Of a DNA stretch of 64,000 nt, positions 34,928 through 44,239 are shown in pieces (position 1 is the stretch's first letter; every line of letters begins with the position of its first letter). The stretch spans positions 1 to 64,000 of the forward strand of contig DATGGU010000023.1 in the NCBI GenBank assembly GCA_035308365.1, in the 5' to 3' direction. Origin of the DNA: PALSA-505 sp035308365. GTDB taxonomy: Bacteria; Actinomycetota; Actinomycetes; Streptosporangiales; Streptosporangiaceae. The position numbers and the translations under genes were made by a program. The notes under the pieces are model-generated. The model was not told where the DNA came from. It did not search any database and was given only the letters and a program-made list of their open reading frames with translations.

Positions 34928-35844
34928 TGGTCAGCCTCCTGCGGGCAGAAATCCGGCCAGACCGTGCTCAGGCCTGACTTGAGGTCGTGCTGCGGCGAGT
35001 AGCCGAGGCTCCGCGCCACCGAGATGTCGACCTTCACGGCTGGCATCTCACCGGGGCCCACCGGCACATGCTCCACTGGCAGCGGCGCACCGGTGACGCT
35101 CCTGGCGGCTTCGACCATGTCATTCACCGAAACCGACCGGCCGGAGCCGAAGATCACCGGTCCGGTGTGACCGGTCTGCCAGGCCGCGAGGATACCGGCG
35201 ACTATGTCGTCGACGTGTACAACGTCCCGCTGCATGCTTCCGTCACCACGGACCTGCACGCCCTTGCCGTCGCGTGCCGCCCGCATCAGCCGCGGGATGA
35301 AGCTGTCCTTCGCCAGCATCCCCGGGCCGTAGACGTTGGAGAACCGCATGGCACAGGTGGCGATGCCATAGACGCCGTTGTAGCAGCTCAGCAGCATCTC
35401 ACCGGCTGCTTTGGTGGCACCGTACGGAGTGAGCGGGTGCAGCGGCAGTTGCTCGGTGATGATCGCGTCGCCGACGTTCCCGATCACGGCGTTGGTCGAG
35501 GCCAGCAGGAACGACTTGATCCCACGGGCGCGGGCCAGTTCGAGCAGGTTCGCGGTCGCCGCCACATTGGTCTGGTAGGTGCCGACCGGGTCGCCGATCG
35601 AGTCGACCACCGAGGTGACGGCGGCCAGATGGAAGATCGTGTCCATCCCCGGCCGCACGGCCCGGGCCAGCACCGATTCGTCGCGAATGTCGCCGGTAAC
35701 CTGGGGAATCCCAGTGCCGGGGAACGGATTTCTGTCGACGACGGTGACCTCGGCCCCGGCCTCGGCCAGAGCCCGGACCAGGCGTCGCCCGATGAACCCA
35801 CTCCCGCCGGTTACCAGCACCCGCGAACGCGGTTCAGCCCGCAT
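34924..35844 (-). CDS. NAD-dependent epimerase/dehydratase
   Basis: A 306-aa extended SDR protein with VLVTGGSGFIGRRLVRALAEAG (glycine-rich NAD loop), DIRDESVL, FHLAAVTSVVDS, an S-T-N active-site region and YGATK with catalytic Tyr and Lys. It resembles nucleotide-sugar 4-epimerases and dehydratases. It overlaps the GT2 gene by four bases, so it probably supplies the sugar nucleotide for that transferase. The specific sugar is not clear. Confidence 0.85.
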   Translation of the reverse strand: MRAEPRSRVLVTGGSGFIGRRLVRALAEAGAEVTVVDRNPFPGTGIPQVTGDIRDESVLARAVRPGMDTIFHLAAVTSVVDSIGDPVGTYQTNVAATANLLELARARGIKSFLLASTNAVIGNVGDAIITEQLPLHPLTPYGATKAAGEMLLSCYNGVYGIATCAMRFSNVYGPGMLAKDSFIPRLMRAARDGKGVQVRGDGSMQRDVVHVDDIVAGILAAWQTGHTGPVIFGSGRSVSVNDMVEAARSVTGAPLPVEHVPVGPGEMPAVKVDISVARSLGYSPQHDLKSGLSTVWPDFCPQEADQ

Positions 35845-36112
35845 GCATGCTCCATTCCATGGTGACTATGTCAATTTGGTCCGTTTGCCCCGTCCGTGCC
35901 TGCCAGCCGTTAGTTGTCCGGATCTTGCCGCCAGACACCGCTGACCAGGCCAGACAGGACCATACAGGCATGGCGCCCGCCGGGGCGGCCCTGAATGCGT
36001 CCGGTCAGTGTACCCGGCACGGCGGATTCAGCGGGCGCAGGAACGGCAACATCCCCCACGGACCGGCGCTACGCTGGTGTTTCGGCCGGAAGGACGGGAG
36101 GGAAAGCCGGGG

Positions 36113-36736
36113 GTGAGCTTGCCGGGCGCTGACGTCCCTCCCATTGAGGCGGAGTCCTACCGGATCATGCGCTCGCGCATCGATCTGACCTTCCTGCCGC
36201 CGGTCACCCGTGCGGTCACCGAGCGGGTCATTTACGTGAGTGCCGACTTCGACTATGCGACCGACCTGGTGTGCGAGGAAGAGACGCTGGCCGCGGCCGT
36301 CGCGGCCCTGGCCGGCGGCGCACCCGTCGTGGCGGACTGCGCGATGGTGGCGGTGGGGATCACCTCCGGCGCGGTCATCTGCAAGATGGACGACTCGCTG
36401 ACCGCGCGGCTGGCCCGCGTCACCGGGATCACCAGAGCCGCCGCCGCCGTCAGGCTGGCGTTCAGCGAGACCGGCCCGGGCGCGGTGTGGGTAGTGGGCT
36501 GTGACGTCACCGCCATCGAGGAAATCATGCGGCGGGATACCCGGCCGGCCCTGGTCATCGGGATGCCCGCCGGGTTCGTGGGGGTGGCCGAGGCCAAGCA
36601 GGCGCTGCGGGGCAGTGGCCTGCCGGTGCTGACCAACGTCTCGGAGAAGGGCGGCGCCGCGGTAGCCGCCGCGGCCGCCGACGCACTGCTCGGCTGCATG
36701 CCGGCGGGCGGAACTGGTACCGGCGAGCGGCACTAG
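36113..36736 (+). CDS. CobH/CbiC-like precorrin-8X methylmutase with an altered active site
   Basis: A 207-aa protein from GTG 36113 after GGGAGGGAAA. The family signatures are clear: ESYRIMRSRIDLT, APVVADCAMVAVGITSG, GMPAGFVGVAEAKQAL and VLTNVSEKGGAAVAAAAADALL. The enzyme moves a methyl group from C-11 to C-12 of precorrin-8X in cobalamin synthesis. The catalytic His of the family (H43 of Pseudomonas CobH, in RMVHACG) is Tyr41 here (RVIYVSA). Activity is therefore doubtful. No other cob genes except the CysG-like one are nearby and no cobalamin riboswitch is seen. Confidence 0.75.
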   Translation: MSLPGADVPPIEAESYRIMRSRIDLTFLPPVTRAVTERVIYVSADFDYATDLVCEEETLAAAVAALAGGAPVVADCAMVAVGITSGAVICKMDDSLTARLARVTGITRAAAAVRLAFSETGPGAVWVVGCDVTAIEEIMRRDTRPALVIGMPAGFVGVAEAKQALRGSGLPVLTNVSEKGGAAVAAAAADALLGCMPAGGTGTGERH

Positions 36737-36771
36737 TCTGGACTCTTTACACACGGGAAGCGCGCACCTCG

Positions 36772-38025
36772 ATGGATTCCTCTGGCGAGCCGCCCTACCT
36801 GCTGGGGCTGCGCCTGCACGGGCGGCTGGTGGTCGTCGCCGGCGGCGGCCGCGTCGCCACCCGCCGGATCCCCGCGCTGCTCGCCAGCGGCGCGCGGGTC
36901 CGGGTCATCTCACCCAGCCTCAGCCCGTCCTTGCAGGATCTCGCCTCGTCGGGGCGGATCGCCTGGGAGCAGCGGCGCTATGCGCCCGGGGATTGCGCCG
37001 GGGCTTGGCTGGTCTGCGCATGCACATCAGACCGCTCCGTCAATTCTGAAATTATTACCGAAACCGAACAGAGTCATATCTGGTGTGTCCGGTCCGATGA
37101 TGCCGCTGCTTCGGCGGCCTGGACCCCCGCCAGCGGGCGGGCCGGAGAGGTCAGTGTCGGCATTCTCAGCGCAGACCCGAAGCGAAGCGCTGGTATCCGT
37201 GACGCGGTCCTCACCGGCCTGCGCTCGGGGACCCTCGGGGCGCGCCGCGGCCGTAACCGGCATCGCGGTGTGGCGCTGGTGGGCGGCGGGCCGGGCGACC
37301 CGGGGCTGATCACCGTGCGGGGCAGGCAACTGCTCGGCGAGGCCGACATTGTGGTGACCGACCGGCTCGCCCCGCAGTCGCTGCTCGATGAACTGCCGCC
37401 GGATGTCGAGGTCATCGACGCGGCCAAGATCCCGTACGGCACGGCCATGGAGCAGGATCACATCAACACCATCCTGGTTACGAACGCCCTGGCCGGGCGG
37501 TTCGTGGTCCGGCTCAAGGGCGGCGATCCGTTCGTCTTCGGCCGGGGCGGCGAGGAGGTGCTCGCCTGCCTGCGGGCCGGGGTGCCGGTCACCGTCGTAC
37601 CGGGAGTCACCAGTGCGATCGCGGTGCCGGGCGCGGCCGGCATACCGGTCACCCAGCGGGGCGTGGCGCAGGAGTTTCACGTAGTCTCCGCCCATCTGCC
37701 TCCCGATGATGCCAAATCGACGGTGAACTGGGCCGCGCTCGCCGCTTCATCTGGCACTCTGGTGCTGCTCATGGCCACCGAGCGGCTGCACCTCATCGCG
37801 GAGGCGCTGATCCGGCATGGGCGGCTCCCCAGCACTCCCGTTGCGGTAGTCGCGAACGGTACTCTGCCCACGCAGCGCACAATCAGCGCGACACTGCAAA
37901 CTGTGACAAGCCGGGTGGCGGAGGCTGGGATCAAGCCGCCGGCGGTGGTTGTGATAGGGGAGGTAGTCATGCTCGCTGCGCAGGCTGCGGAGCTGACCAC
38001 CGGCCGCTGCACAGCCGGTGGTTAG
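36772..38025 (+). CDS. CysG-like sirohaem synthase / uroporphyrinogen-III C-methyltransferase
   Basis: A 417-aa fusion. Residues about 10-160 form a precorrin-2 dehydrogenase/ferrochelatase-like domain (GRLVVVAGGGRVATRRIPALLASGARVRVISP). Residues about 165-410 form a SAM uroporphyrinogen-III methyltransferase (VALVGGGPGDPGLITVRGRQLL, RLKGGDPFVFGRGGEE, VVPGVTSAIAVPGAAGIPVTQRG). It makes precorrin-2 and sirohaem for nitrite and sulfite reductases or cobalamin. It starts 35 bases after the CobH-like gene. Confidence 0.9.
   Translation: MDSSGEPPYLLGLRLHGRLVVVAGGGRVATRRIPALLASGARVRVISPSLSPSLQDLASSGRIAWEQRRYAPGDCAGAWLVCACTSDRSVNSEIITETEQSHIWCVRSDDAAASAAWTPASGRAGEVSVGILSADPKRSAGIRDAVLTGLRSGTLGARRGRNRHRGVALVGGGPGDPGLITVRGRQLLGEADIVVTDRLAPQSLLDELPPDVEVIDAAKIPYGTAMEQDHINTILVTNALAGRFVVRLKGGDPFVFGRGGEEVLACLRAGVPVTVVPGVTSAIAVPGAAGIPVTQRGVAQEFHVVSAHLPPDDAKSTVNWAALAASSGTLVLLMATERLHLIAEALIRHGRLPSTPVAVVANGTLPTQRTISATLQTVTSRVAEAGIKPPAVVVIGEVVMLAAQAAELTTGRCTAGG
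37996..38022. terminator. 9-bp stem hairpin at the end of the CysG-like gene
   Basis: ACCACCGGC and GCCGGTGGT pair perfectly around a nine-base loop within the last codons before the stop. There is no U tract. Possible terminator or mRNA 3' end. Confidence 0.45.
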
Positions 38026-38070
38026 CGCGGCAGAAGCCGTGGGAAGCCAGGCAGAGAAAGGCCAGGCAAG

Positions 38071-39981
38071 ATGACTGAGGGGCAGGGCGTGGAGCCGCAT
38101 GTGCGGGTTGACGCGCGACAGCTTGAGTCTGCCTTGCTCGACCTCAGGCACCGGATCGTGGAGGCGCCGCTGCTGCTCGAAGCGCCCGGCGTGGACGAGG
38201 CCAGGGCGCAGCGGCACAAGCTGCTGACCCAGATCGACGACTACCTGCTGCCGCGGATCCGCCAGTCCGCCGCCCCGGTCCTGGTGGCCCTGGTGGGCTC
38301 CACCGGAGCCGGCAAGTCGACGCTGGTCAACAGCATCGTCGGCGCCCAGGTCAGCCTGACGGGCATCCGCAGGCCCACCACGAACTCACCCGTACTCGCC
38401 TGCCACCCCGATGACATCGACTGGTTCGCCGAGAACGTGTTCCTGCCCACCCTGCCCCGGGTGCGGCAGCAGGGCCTGGCCATGCCCGGCCGCGACGGCC
38501 TGCTCGTGCTGGCCGGGAACGAGGGCATGCCCAAGGGGGTCGCGCTGCTCGACACGCCGGACATCGACTCGGTGATCCAGGCGCACCATGAGTTCGCGCA
38601 CCAGTTCCTCGATGCCTCCGACCTGTGGCTGTTCGTCACCACGGCCAGCCGCTACGCTGACGCGCCGGTCTGGGAACTGCTGCGCTACGCGAAGGAGCGC
38701 GACGCCTCGCTGGGCATCGTGCTGTCCCGGGTGCCGCCCCGCGCCAAGGCCGAGCTGGTCAAGCACTTCACCGCGATGCTCGAGGCCAACGGCCTCGGTG
38801 ACGCGGACCGGTTCGTGATCCCCGAGACCGTCATCGTCGACAACATGCTGCCGCCGGCGATGTTCGGGCCGGTCAGGGAGTGGCTGCAGGACACGGCGGT
38901 GCGCGAGGACCGCCGGGTCGCCGTGCTGACCCAGACGATGTCCGGGGTGCTCGACACGTTCCGCACCAGGGTGCCCGAGCTGGCCTCACACCTGGCGGCA
39001 CAGCTCGCCCTGCGCAGCCAGCTCCGCCAGGCGATCGAGGCCTGTTACGCCAGCGCCGTGGCCGAGGTTGAGGAGGCGACCAGGAACGGCTCGCTGCTGC
39101 GCGGTGAGACGCTGGCCCGGTGGCAGGACTTCGCCGGCACCGGCGACCTGCTGCGCACCCTGCAGTCACGCCGCCGTGGCGGCGCCACAAGCCGGCCGCA
39201 CAAGCACAAGCAGCGGATCTCGGCCCGCGCCCAGGCGCTGAAGGCGGCCGTGGCGGCCGGCCTGGAGGCGCTGATCGTGTCCATCGGCGACCGCGCCGCC
39301 GATCAGGCCGTCGCGCGCTGGCGCGAGCACCCGGCGGGCGCCGCGCTGCTGAACGAACTGCCGGCCCAGGACCGGGTGCGGGTGGAGCGGCAGCAGCCGC
39401 GGGACACACGCTCGCCCTTCGAGGATGACGACTCCCCGTTCGCGGACTCCGCGGCCGGAGTGCCCAGCGAGGCTCCGTTCGGGGATGAGCCGCTGGTGCC
39501 GGCCGCGCCGGCCGGAGAAGCCGGCGAACCACCGATTCCGGGCGCGATGGCGCTGGGCAGATCCGCGCCCGATCTTCGGCGCCGGGCCGCCCAGGCGATC
39601 AGTACGTGGCAGGATCACGTAATGCATCTCGTCCAGGCCGAAAACGTAACCAAGCGGTCCATCGCCCGGGTGGTCACGTTCGACGAAGAATCGCTCGCCC
39701 TGGTCGTGATCATCGGCCTGCTCGGCTTTGGCGCCGGGGATGCCACGGCGGCCGAGGGCAGCAGCGCGGTCGCCCAGGAACTGCTCAGCTCGCTGTTCGG
39801 CCCCGGGCCGCTGCGCGAGATCGGCACGAAGGCGCGCACCGACCTGCAGGAGCGGGTCCGCCTGCTGTTCGACGAGGAAATGCTCAGGTTCGCCAAGCTG
39901 ATCGACGCGGAGGGTGTCCCCGACGAGTCCGCGGCGGTTCAGCTCTACCAGGCCACATACTCCCTTGAGGTCGTCAGGTGA
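38071..39981 (+). CDS. dynamin-like GTPase (first of a pair)
   Basis: A 636-aa protein with a GTPase domain near the start: P-loop GSTGAGKST (about 76-84), switch-I-like RRPTTNS and G3-like LLDTPDID. Long helical segments follow, with an acidic, Pro-rich loop about 450-500, and the end has a short Gly/Ala-rich hydrophobic stretch (LALVVIIGLLGFGAG). Its stop overlaps the second GTPase gene by four bases. Paired bacterial dynamins in Streptomyces (DynA/DynB) stabilise FtsZ at sporulation septa. A similar membrane-remodelling role is inferred here. Confidence 0.8.
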   Translation: MTEGQGVEPHVRVDARQLESALLDLRHRIVEAPLLLEAPGVDEARAQRHKLLTQIDDYLLPRIRQSAAPVLVALVGSTGAGKSTLVNSIVGAQVSLTGIRRPTTNSPVLACHPDDIDWFAENVFLPTLPRVRQQGLAMPGRDGLLVLAGNEGMPKGVALLDTPDIDSVIQAHHEFAHQFLDASDLWLFVTTASRYADAPVWELLRYAKERDASLGIVLSRVPPRAKAELVKHFTAMLEANGLGDADRFVIPETVIVDNMLPPAMFGPVREWLQDTAVREDRRVAVLTQTMSGVLDTFRTRVPELASHLAAQLALRSQLRQAIEACYASAVAEVEEATRNGSLLRGETLARWQDFAGTGDLLRTLQSRRRGGATSRPHKHKQRISARAQALKAAVAAGLEALIVSIGDRAADQAVARWREHPAGAALLNELPAQDRVRVERQQPRDTRSPFEDDDSPFADSAAGVPSEAPFGDEPLVPAAPAGEAGEPPIPGAMALGRSAPDLRRRAAQAISTWQDHVMHLVQAENVTKRSIARVVTFDEESLALVVIIGLLGFGAGDATAAEGSSAVAQELLSSLFGPGPLREIGTKARTDLQERVRLLFDEEMLRFAKLIDAEGVPDESAAVQLYQATYSLEVVR

Positions 39982-41651
39982 CCAGGTCCATTGATGTCAC
40001 GGGCACCACCGACCCGGGCGTGGCGGGCCGGGCGAGCCTGCCCGGCCGGCTGACCGCGCTCGCCCGGCTGGTCCAGATCGGATCGGCGCGCGGTGGCCCC
40101 GGCGGGTTCGACAGCGAACTGCTGGAGGAAGCGGCCGACCTGCTGGGCCGGGCCGGGGAGCGGCTGCGGCTGTCCGGCGCCCATACCGTCGTCACTTTGG
40201 CCGGCGGCACCGGGAGCGGGAAGTCCTCGCTGTTCAACGTGCTGGCCGGTGCCGACTTCTCGCCGGTGGGGGTGACCAGGCCGACGACCAGCGAGCCGCA
40301 CGCCTGCGTCTGGGGGATGGCCGGGGCCGGGCCGCTGCTCGACTGGCTGGGCATCCAGCGGCGGCACCGCTACGCCCGGGCCAGCGCCCTGGACCAGGGC
40401 GAGGAAAACCTGACCGGCCTGCTGCTGATCGACCTGCCCGACCACGACTCGGTGACGGCTGGCGCCTCGCACGAGGTGGACCGCCTGGTCGGGCTCGCCG
40501 ACCTGATGATCTGGGTGCTCGACCCGCAGAAGTACGCGGACGCGGCGGTGCACAACCGGTACCTGGTGCGGATGCCGGCGCATTCCGCGGTCACCACCGT
40601 CCTGCTCAACCAGTCCGACCTGCTCAGCCCCGAGCAGGCCGAGGACTGCCTGTCCGACCTGCGCAGGCTGCTCGACTCCGAGGGCCTGCACGATGCCCGG
40701 ATCCTGCTCACCTCGGCCGCCACCGGCACCGGCATCGACGAACTGCGCAAGGTGCTCACCGAGACGGTGACCGCCCGGCGGGCCGCGGGCGAGCGGCTCG
40801 AGGCCGACCTGGACACCCTGATCGCCCAGTTCCGGCCGCACGCGGGCGAGGGCCCGGTCGCCGTGCCCGAGTCGGCCGCCAGCGCGCTGACCGACGCGTT
40901 CGCCCACGCGGCGGGGATGACCGCGGCCGGGGAAGCGCTGCAGGGCACCCGGGAGCTGCAGGCCGGTGAGTACGTCGGCTGGCCGGCCGCCGCGCTGGCC
41001 CGCCGCCTGCACAGCCGCAACCGGGTCAGGAAGATGGGGCTGTCCAACATCGCCGGCCAGTTGCGCAGCCTGGCCGCGGGCACCGCGGATGCGCAGCCCG
41101 CCGAGATCGGCAACGCGCTCACCACCCTCGGCACCGATGTCGGCTCGCGGTTGCCCCTGCCGTGGTCGCGCACCGTGTACACGGCCGCGAGATCCCGGGC
41201 CGACGCGATACCCGGTGAGCTGGGCGCGGCGATCGTGGAGTCGCTGCCCGCCGACGGTGAGGTGCCGCTGTGGTGGCGGATGGTCAGGATCTGGCAGTGG
41301 GGCCTGATCGCGGCGATCCTGGCCTGCGCCGCGTGGCTGGGCGCGATCGTGGCGTTCGCCGCGGGCCACGTGGACCAGGGGGTGTCCTCGCCGCTGCTCG
41401 GCAAGCTCTCGCTGCTGCCCTGGGCCGGTGCGGTGATCGTCGCCATGCTCCTGCTCGGCTGGCTGACCTCGTCCGGCTGCATGAACATGGTCATGCTGGC
41501 GGCCGGCAAGGAACGGCAGCGGGTGGAACAGGCCATGCGATCCCGCATCGCCACGGTCGCCAGAGAGCTTGTGCTGATGCCCGTCGAGCAGGAACTGTCG
41601 GAGTACGACCGGTTCCGCGAGGAGCTGAAAACCGCCCTCGGCCACCGCTGA
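39978..41651 (+). CDS. dynamin-like GTPase with C-terminal membrane hairpin (second of a pair)
   Basis: A 557-aa protein starting at GTG 39978 inside the previous gene. The GTPase motifs are GGTGSGKSS, RPTTSEPH, LIDLPDHDS and NQSD. Near residues 440-500 two membrane segments (LIAAILACAAWLGAIVAFAAG and LSLLPWAGAVIVAMLLLGWL) form a hairpin. This matches the membrane-anchored partner of bacterial dynamin pairs. Overlap and common family imply a hetero-oligomer with the first GTPase. Confidence 0.82.
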   Translation: MTRSIDVTGTTDPGVAGRASLPGRLTALARLVQIGSARGGPGGFDSELLEEAADLLGRAGERLRLSGAHTVVTLAGGTGSGKSSLFNVLAGADFSPVGVTRPTTSEPHACVWGMAGAGPLLDWLGIQRRHRYARASALDQGEENLTGLLLIDLPDHDSVTAGASHEVDRLVGLADLMIWVLDPQKYADAAVHNRYLVRMPAHSAVTTVLLNQSDLLSPEQAEDCLSDLRRLLDSEGLHDARILLTSAATGTGIDELRKVLTETVTARRAAGERLEADLDTLIAQFRPHAGEGPVAVPESAASALTDAFAHAAGMTAAGEALQGTRELQAGEYVGWPAAALARRLHSRNRVRKMGLSNIAGQLRSLAAGTADAQPAEIGNALTTLGTDVGSRLPLPWSRTVYTAARSRADAIPGELGAAIVESLPADGEVPLWWRMVRIWQWGLIAAILACAAWLGAIVAFAAGHVDQGVSSPLLGKLSLLPWAGAVIVAMLLLGWLTSSGCMNMVMLAAGKERQRVEQAMRSRIATVARELVLMPVEQELSEYDRFREELKTALGHR

Positions 41652-41693
41652 TCCTCCCTCGCTTCGCCTGGATTACTTCCTTACACTGTCGCC

Positions 41694-43949
41694 GTGGCTG
41701 GTTCGGAAGTAACTGCTGTCAGGCCTGGCCGCTTGCTGCCCAGGCTGCCGCCGGATCTGGCTGGGCTGTCCGCGCTGCGGGTGACGTGGTCGGTGCCCGC
41801 CGCGATGCGGGCGGTGCGGGCCACGCTCGTGGTGCCCGGTCTGTTCGCGCTGACCTACAAGGTCATCGGCAACCCGCAGATGGTGCTGTTCGCCGTGTTC
41901 GGCGGCTTCGCCTCGCTGGTGATGGCCGCGTTCGGCGGCACCCGCAGGGACAAGCTGATCGCCCACCTCGGGCTCGCCGTCACCGGCAGCGTCGTGCTGT
42001 CGGTCGGCACCGCGGTCAGCGGCATCACATGGCTGGCCGCACTGGTCACCGTCCCGGTCGCGTTCGGCCTCTTCTTCGCCGGGGTGGCCGGGCCCAACGC
42101 CGCCTCCGGTGTCACCGCCGCCCTGCTCGCCTACGTGCTTCCGGTCGCCTCGGCCGGCACGGTGAGCGCCATCCCGGACCGCCTGGCCGGCTGGTGGCTG
42201 GCCTCGGTGGTGAGCACGGCCGCCGTCCTGCTGCTGTCGCCCAGGTCGCCAGGCGACCGGCTGCGGGGCAGCGCCGCCGCCTCGGCGGACGCGCTGGCCA
42301 CCCAGCTCGGCGCCGTGGCGAACGGTGCGGTGACCCCGGAGCAGCTCGCGGCCTGCATCGAGGCCAAGCACAACCTGATGAACACGTTCGCCGCCACGCC
42401 CTACCGGCCGACCGGGCTGGCCACCGCCGACCAGGCGCTGGGCAACATCGTCCAGCTGCTCGAGTGGTGCACCGCCCTGGTCGGCGACACCCTGGACGGG
42501 CATCTGCGGATCGGCCAGGCCACCGAGGCCGACCGTGAGCTGCTGCGCGCCGCCGCTGGCCTGCTGCGGGCCGCGGCCGCGTTGCTGTCCGGCCAGAACG
42601 CAGAGCCGGACATCGGCAGGCTGGAGGCCGCCAGCGCGGCCAGCACGGCGTACCAGCGGTCGGCGCACGACGACCTCGATGACGCCCGGGCCGCCGCCAG
42701 GTTCGCCTTCCACGCGCAGGCCATCGCCGTCGCGGCCCGTGGCGTCGCCGAGGACGCCCTGATCGCCACCCGGCGGGCCGCGCCGGAGGTCATCGCGACG
42801 GCGCGCCGTGAATGGTTCGGCGAGCAGCCCGCCACCCCGGCTCCGCACCGGGCCGGCGGGCTGGCCGGCGCGCTGGGCATCGTGTCCAGGCACGCGAGCT
42901 TCCGCTCGGTGTGGCTGCTCAACAGCGTGCGCGGGGCCGTGGGCCTGGCCGCCGCGGTGGCCGTCGCGGACCTCAGCGGCGTGCAGCACGGCTTCTGGGT
43001 CGTCCTGGGCACGCTGTCGGTGCTGCGCACGAACGCCGCCTCCACCGGGTCCACGGCGGTGCGGGCGTTTGTGGGGACCGTCCTGGGCTTCGTGGTCGGC
43101 GCCGCTCTGCTGCTGGGCATCGGCACCGGTCAGACCGCCCTGTGGATCGCGTTGCCGGTCGCCGTCCTGATCGCCTCCTACGCACCGGGGACGGCGCCGT
43201 TCACGGTCGGCCAGGCGGCCTTCACGATCACCGTGGTGGTCCTGTTCAACCTGCTCGTCCCGGCCGGCTGGACGGTGGGCCTGTTGCGGATCCAGGACGT
43301 GGCCATCGGCTGTGCGGTGAGCCTGGTGGTGGGGGTGCTGTTCTGGCCCCGCGGCGCCGGCTCGGTCGTCAGCGACGACCTTGCCGACGCCTACCGCAGC
43401 GGTAGCGCCTACCTGAGCCAGGCGGTGGACTGGGCGCTGGGCCTGCGAGGCAGGGCGCCGGACACCGCGATCCCGGCCGTCACCGCGGGCATCCGGCTCG
43501 ACGACGCGCTCCGTGCCTACCTGGCCGAGCAGGGATCCAAGCGGGTGCCCAAGAACGACCTGTGGATGCTTGTGATGGCCACCCTGCGGCTCAGGCTCAC
43601 CGCGCACTCAGTGGCCGCGCTGCGCGGTCAGGGCTCCCCCGCCTACCGGGACGCACCGCTGCACGTGGACGAGGCGCGCGCCGCGCTGCGGGCGCTGACA
43701 GCGGATCTGGTCAGTTTCTACGAACGGATCGCGGTCCAGCTCGGCCGCCCGGTCAACGGGGAGCCCGCGCTCGCCGCGATCCCCGCGCCCAGCGAGTTCG
43801 GGGTGGCCGAAGACGGCGGGGTGCCGCACCATCACCCGCACACCTTGTGGGTGCGGGAGCACCTGCTGCATCTCGGCCAGCATGTGGCCGTGGTGCCCGT
43901 GCCCGCACTGCACGTGGCGCAGTTGCGGCGCACACCCTGGTGGCGCTGA
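41694..43949 (+). CDS. FUSC-family transporter
   Basis: A 751-aa protein from GTG 41694 with two blocks of membrane helices (about 40-160 and 400-550) separated by a cytosolic helical domain. The second block has the FUSC/aromatic-acid-exporter pattern: NSVRGAVGLAAAVAVADLSGVQHGFWVVLGTLSVLRTNAASTGSTAVRAFVGTVLGF. Members export aromatic acids or other small molecules. It lies 42 bases after the dynamin pair, so cotranscription is possible. A strong hairpin follows its stop. Confidence 0.85.
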   Translation: MAGSEVTAVRPGRLLPRLPPDLAGLSALRVTWSVPAAMRAVRATLVVPGLFALTYKVIGNPQMVLFAVFGGFASLVMAAFGGTRRDKLIAHLGLAVTGSVVLSVGTAVSGITWLAALVTVPVAFGLFFAGVAGPNAASGVTAALLAYVLPVASAGTVSAIPDRLAGWWLASVVSTAAVLLLSPRSPGDRLRGSAAASADALATQLGAVANGAVTPEQLAACIEAKHNLMNTFAATPYRPTGLATADQALGNIVQLLEWCTALVGDTLDGHLRIGQATEADRELLRAAAGLLRAAAALLSGQNAEPDIGRLEAASAASTAYQRSAHDDLDDARAAARFAFHAQAIAVAARGVAEDALIATRRAAPEVIATARREWFGEQPATPAPHRAGGLAGALGIVSRHASFRSVWLLNSVRGAVGLAAAVAVADLSGVQHGFWVVLGTLSVLRTNAASTGSTAVRAFVGTVLGFVVGAALLLGIGTGQTALWIALPVAVLIASYAPGTAPFTVGQAAFTITVVVLFNLLVPAGWTVGLLRIQDVAIGCAVSLVVGVLFWPRGAGSVVSDDLADAYRSGSAYLSQAVDWALGLRGRAPDTAIPAVTAGIRLDDALRAYLAEQGSKRVPKNDLWMLVMATLRLRLTAHSVAALRGQGSPAYRDAPLHVDEARAALRALTADLVSFYERIAVQLGRPVNGEPALAAIPAPSEFGVAEDGGVPHHHPHTLWVREHLLHLGQHVAVVPVPALHVAQLRRTPWWR

Positions 43950-43957
43950 CCAATGCG

Positions 43958-43996
43958 CCGGGCTGGCCGCCGTCACCGCGACGGCGGCCAGCCCGG
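43958..43996. terminator. perfect 17-bp hairpin between FUSC and the peptide genes
   Basis: 43958-43974 pairs exactly with 43980-43996 around a five-base loop. It starts nine bases after the FUSC stop and also faces the 3' end of the minus-strand peptide gene (ends 44033). A bidirectional terminator is likely, which supports the peptide locus being a real transcript. Confidence 0.8.
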
Positions 43997-44032
43997 GAAT
44001 CGCTCCCGCCCCTGCCTGGCGGGCATGCCGGG

Positions 44033-44143
44033 TCAGATAGCCGCCCAGGCGTCGTAGGGCGGATGGGCGCGGCGGGCCGGGCCGGCCAGGTCCCAGGCGT
44101 CGTAGCCCGTGGGACTCCAGGCATCGTAGTTGAACGTAAACAT
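44033..44143 (-). CDS. 36-aa peptide with three Tyr-Asp-Ala-Trp repeats
   Basis: ATG at 44143 follows a very strong AGGGAGAGGGAG site and the frame ends at TGA 44033-44035. The peptide has YDAW at residues 6-9, 14-17 and 30-33, separated by SPTG and a longer DLAGPARRAHPP linker. Two repeats are identical at DNA level (TACGACGCCTGG) and the third differs by one base. The aromatic repeats suggest a modified or binding peptide such as a ribosomal natural-product precursor, but no modifying enzyme is adjacent. No family is recognised. It is one of two small genes downstream of the LAL regulator, in front of a strong terminator. Confidence 0.6.
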   Translation of the reverse strand: MFTFNYDAWSPTGYDAWDLAGPARRAHPPYDAWAAI

Positions 44144-44239
44144 CGCTTCTCCCTCTCCCTAAGGTCGTTCACCCGGTGATATGTCGACGCTGCTGAGAGT
44201 GGCCAGGATGACCCGCCCGGCAGGCCAGATGGAAATCGA

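Noticed and set aside
35845..36112. Cobalamin riboswitch before the CobH-like gene
   Set aside because: No B12-box-like sequence or conserved stem pattern could be found.
39945..41645. Long minus-strand open frame across the second dynamin gene
   Set aside because: Antisense shadow in high-GC DNA; composition is Arg/Gly/Gln-rich without any motif.
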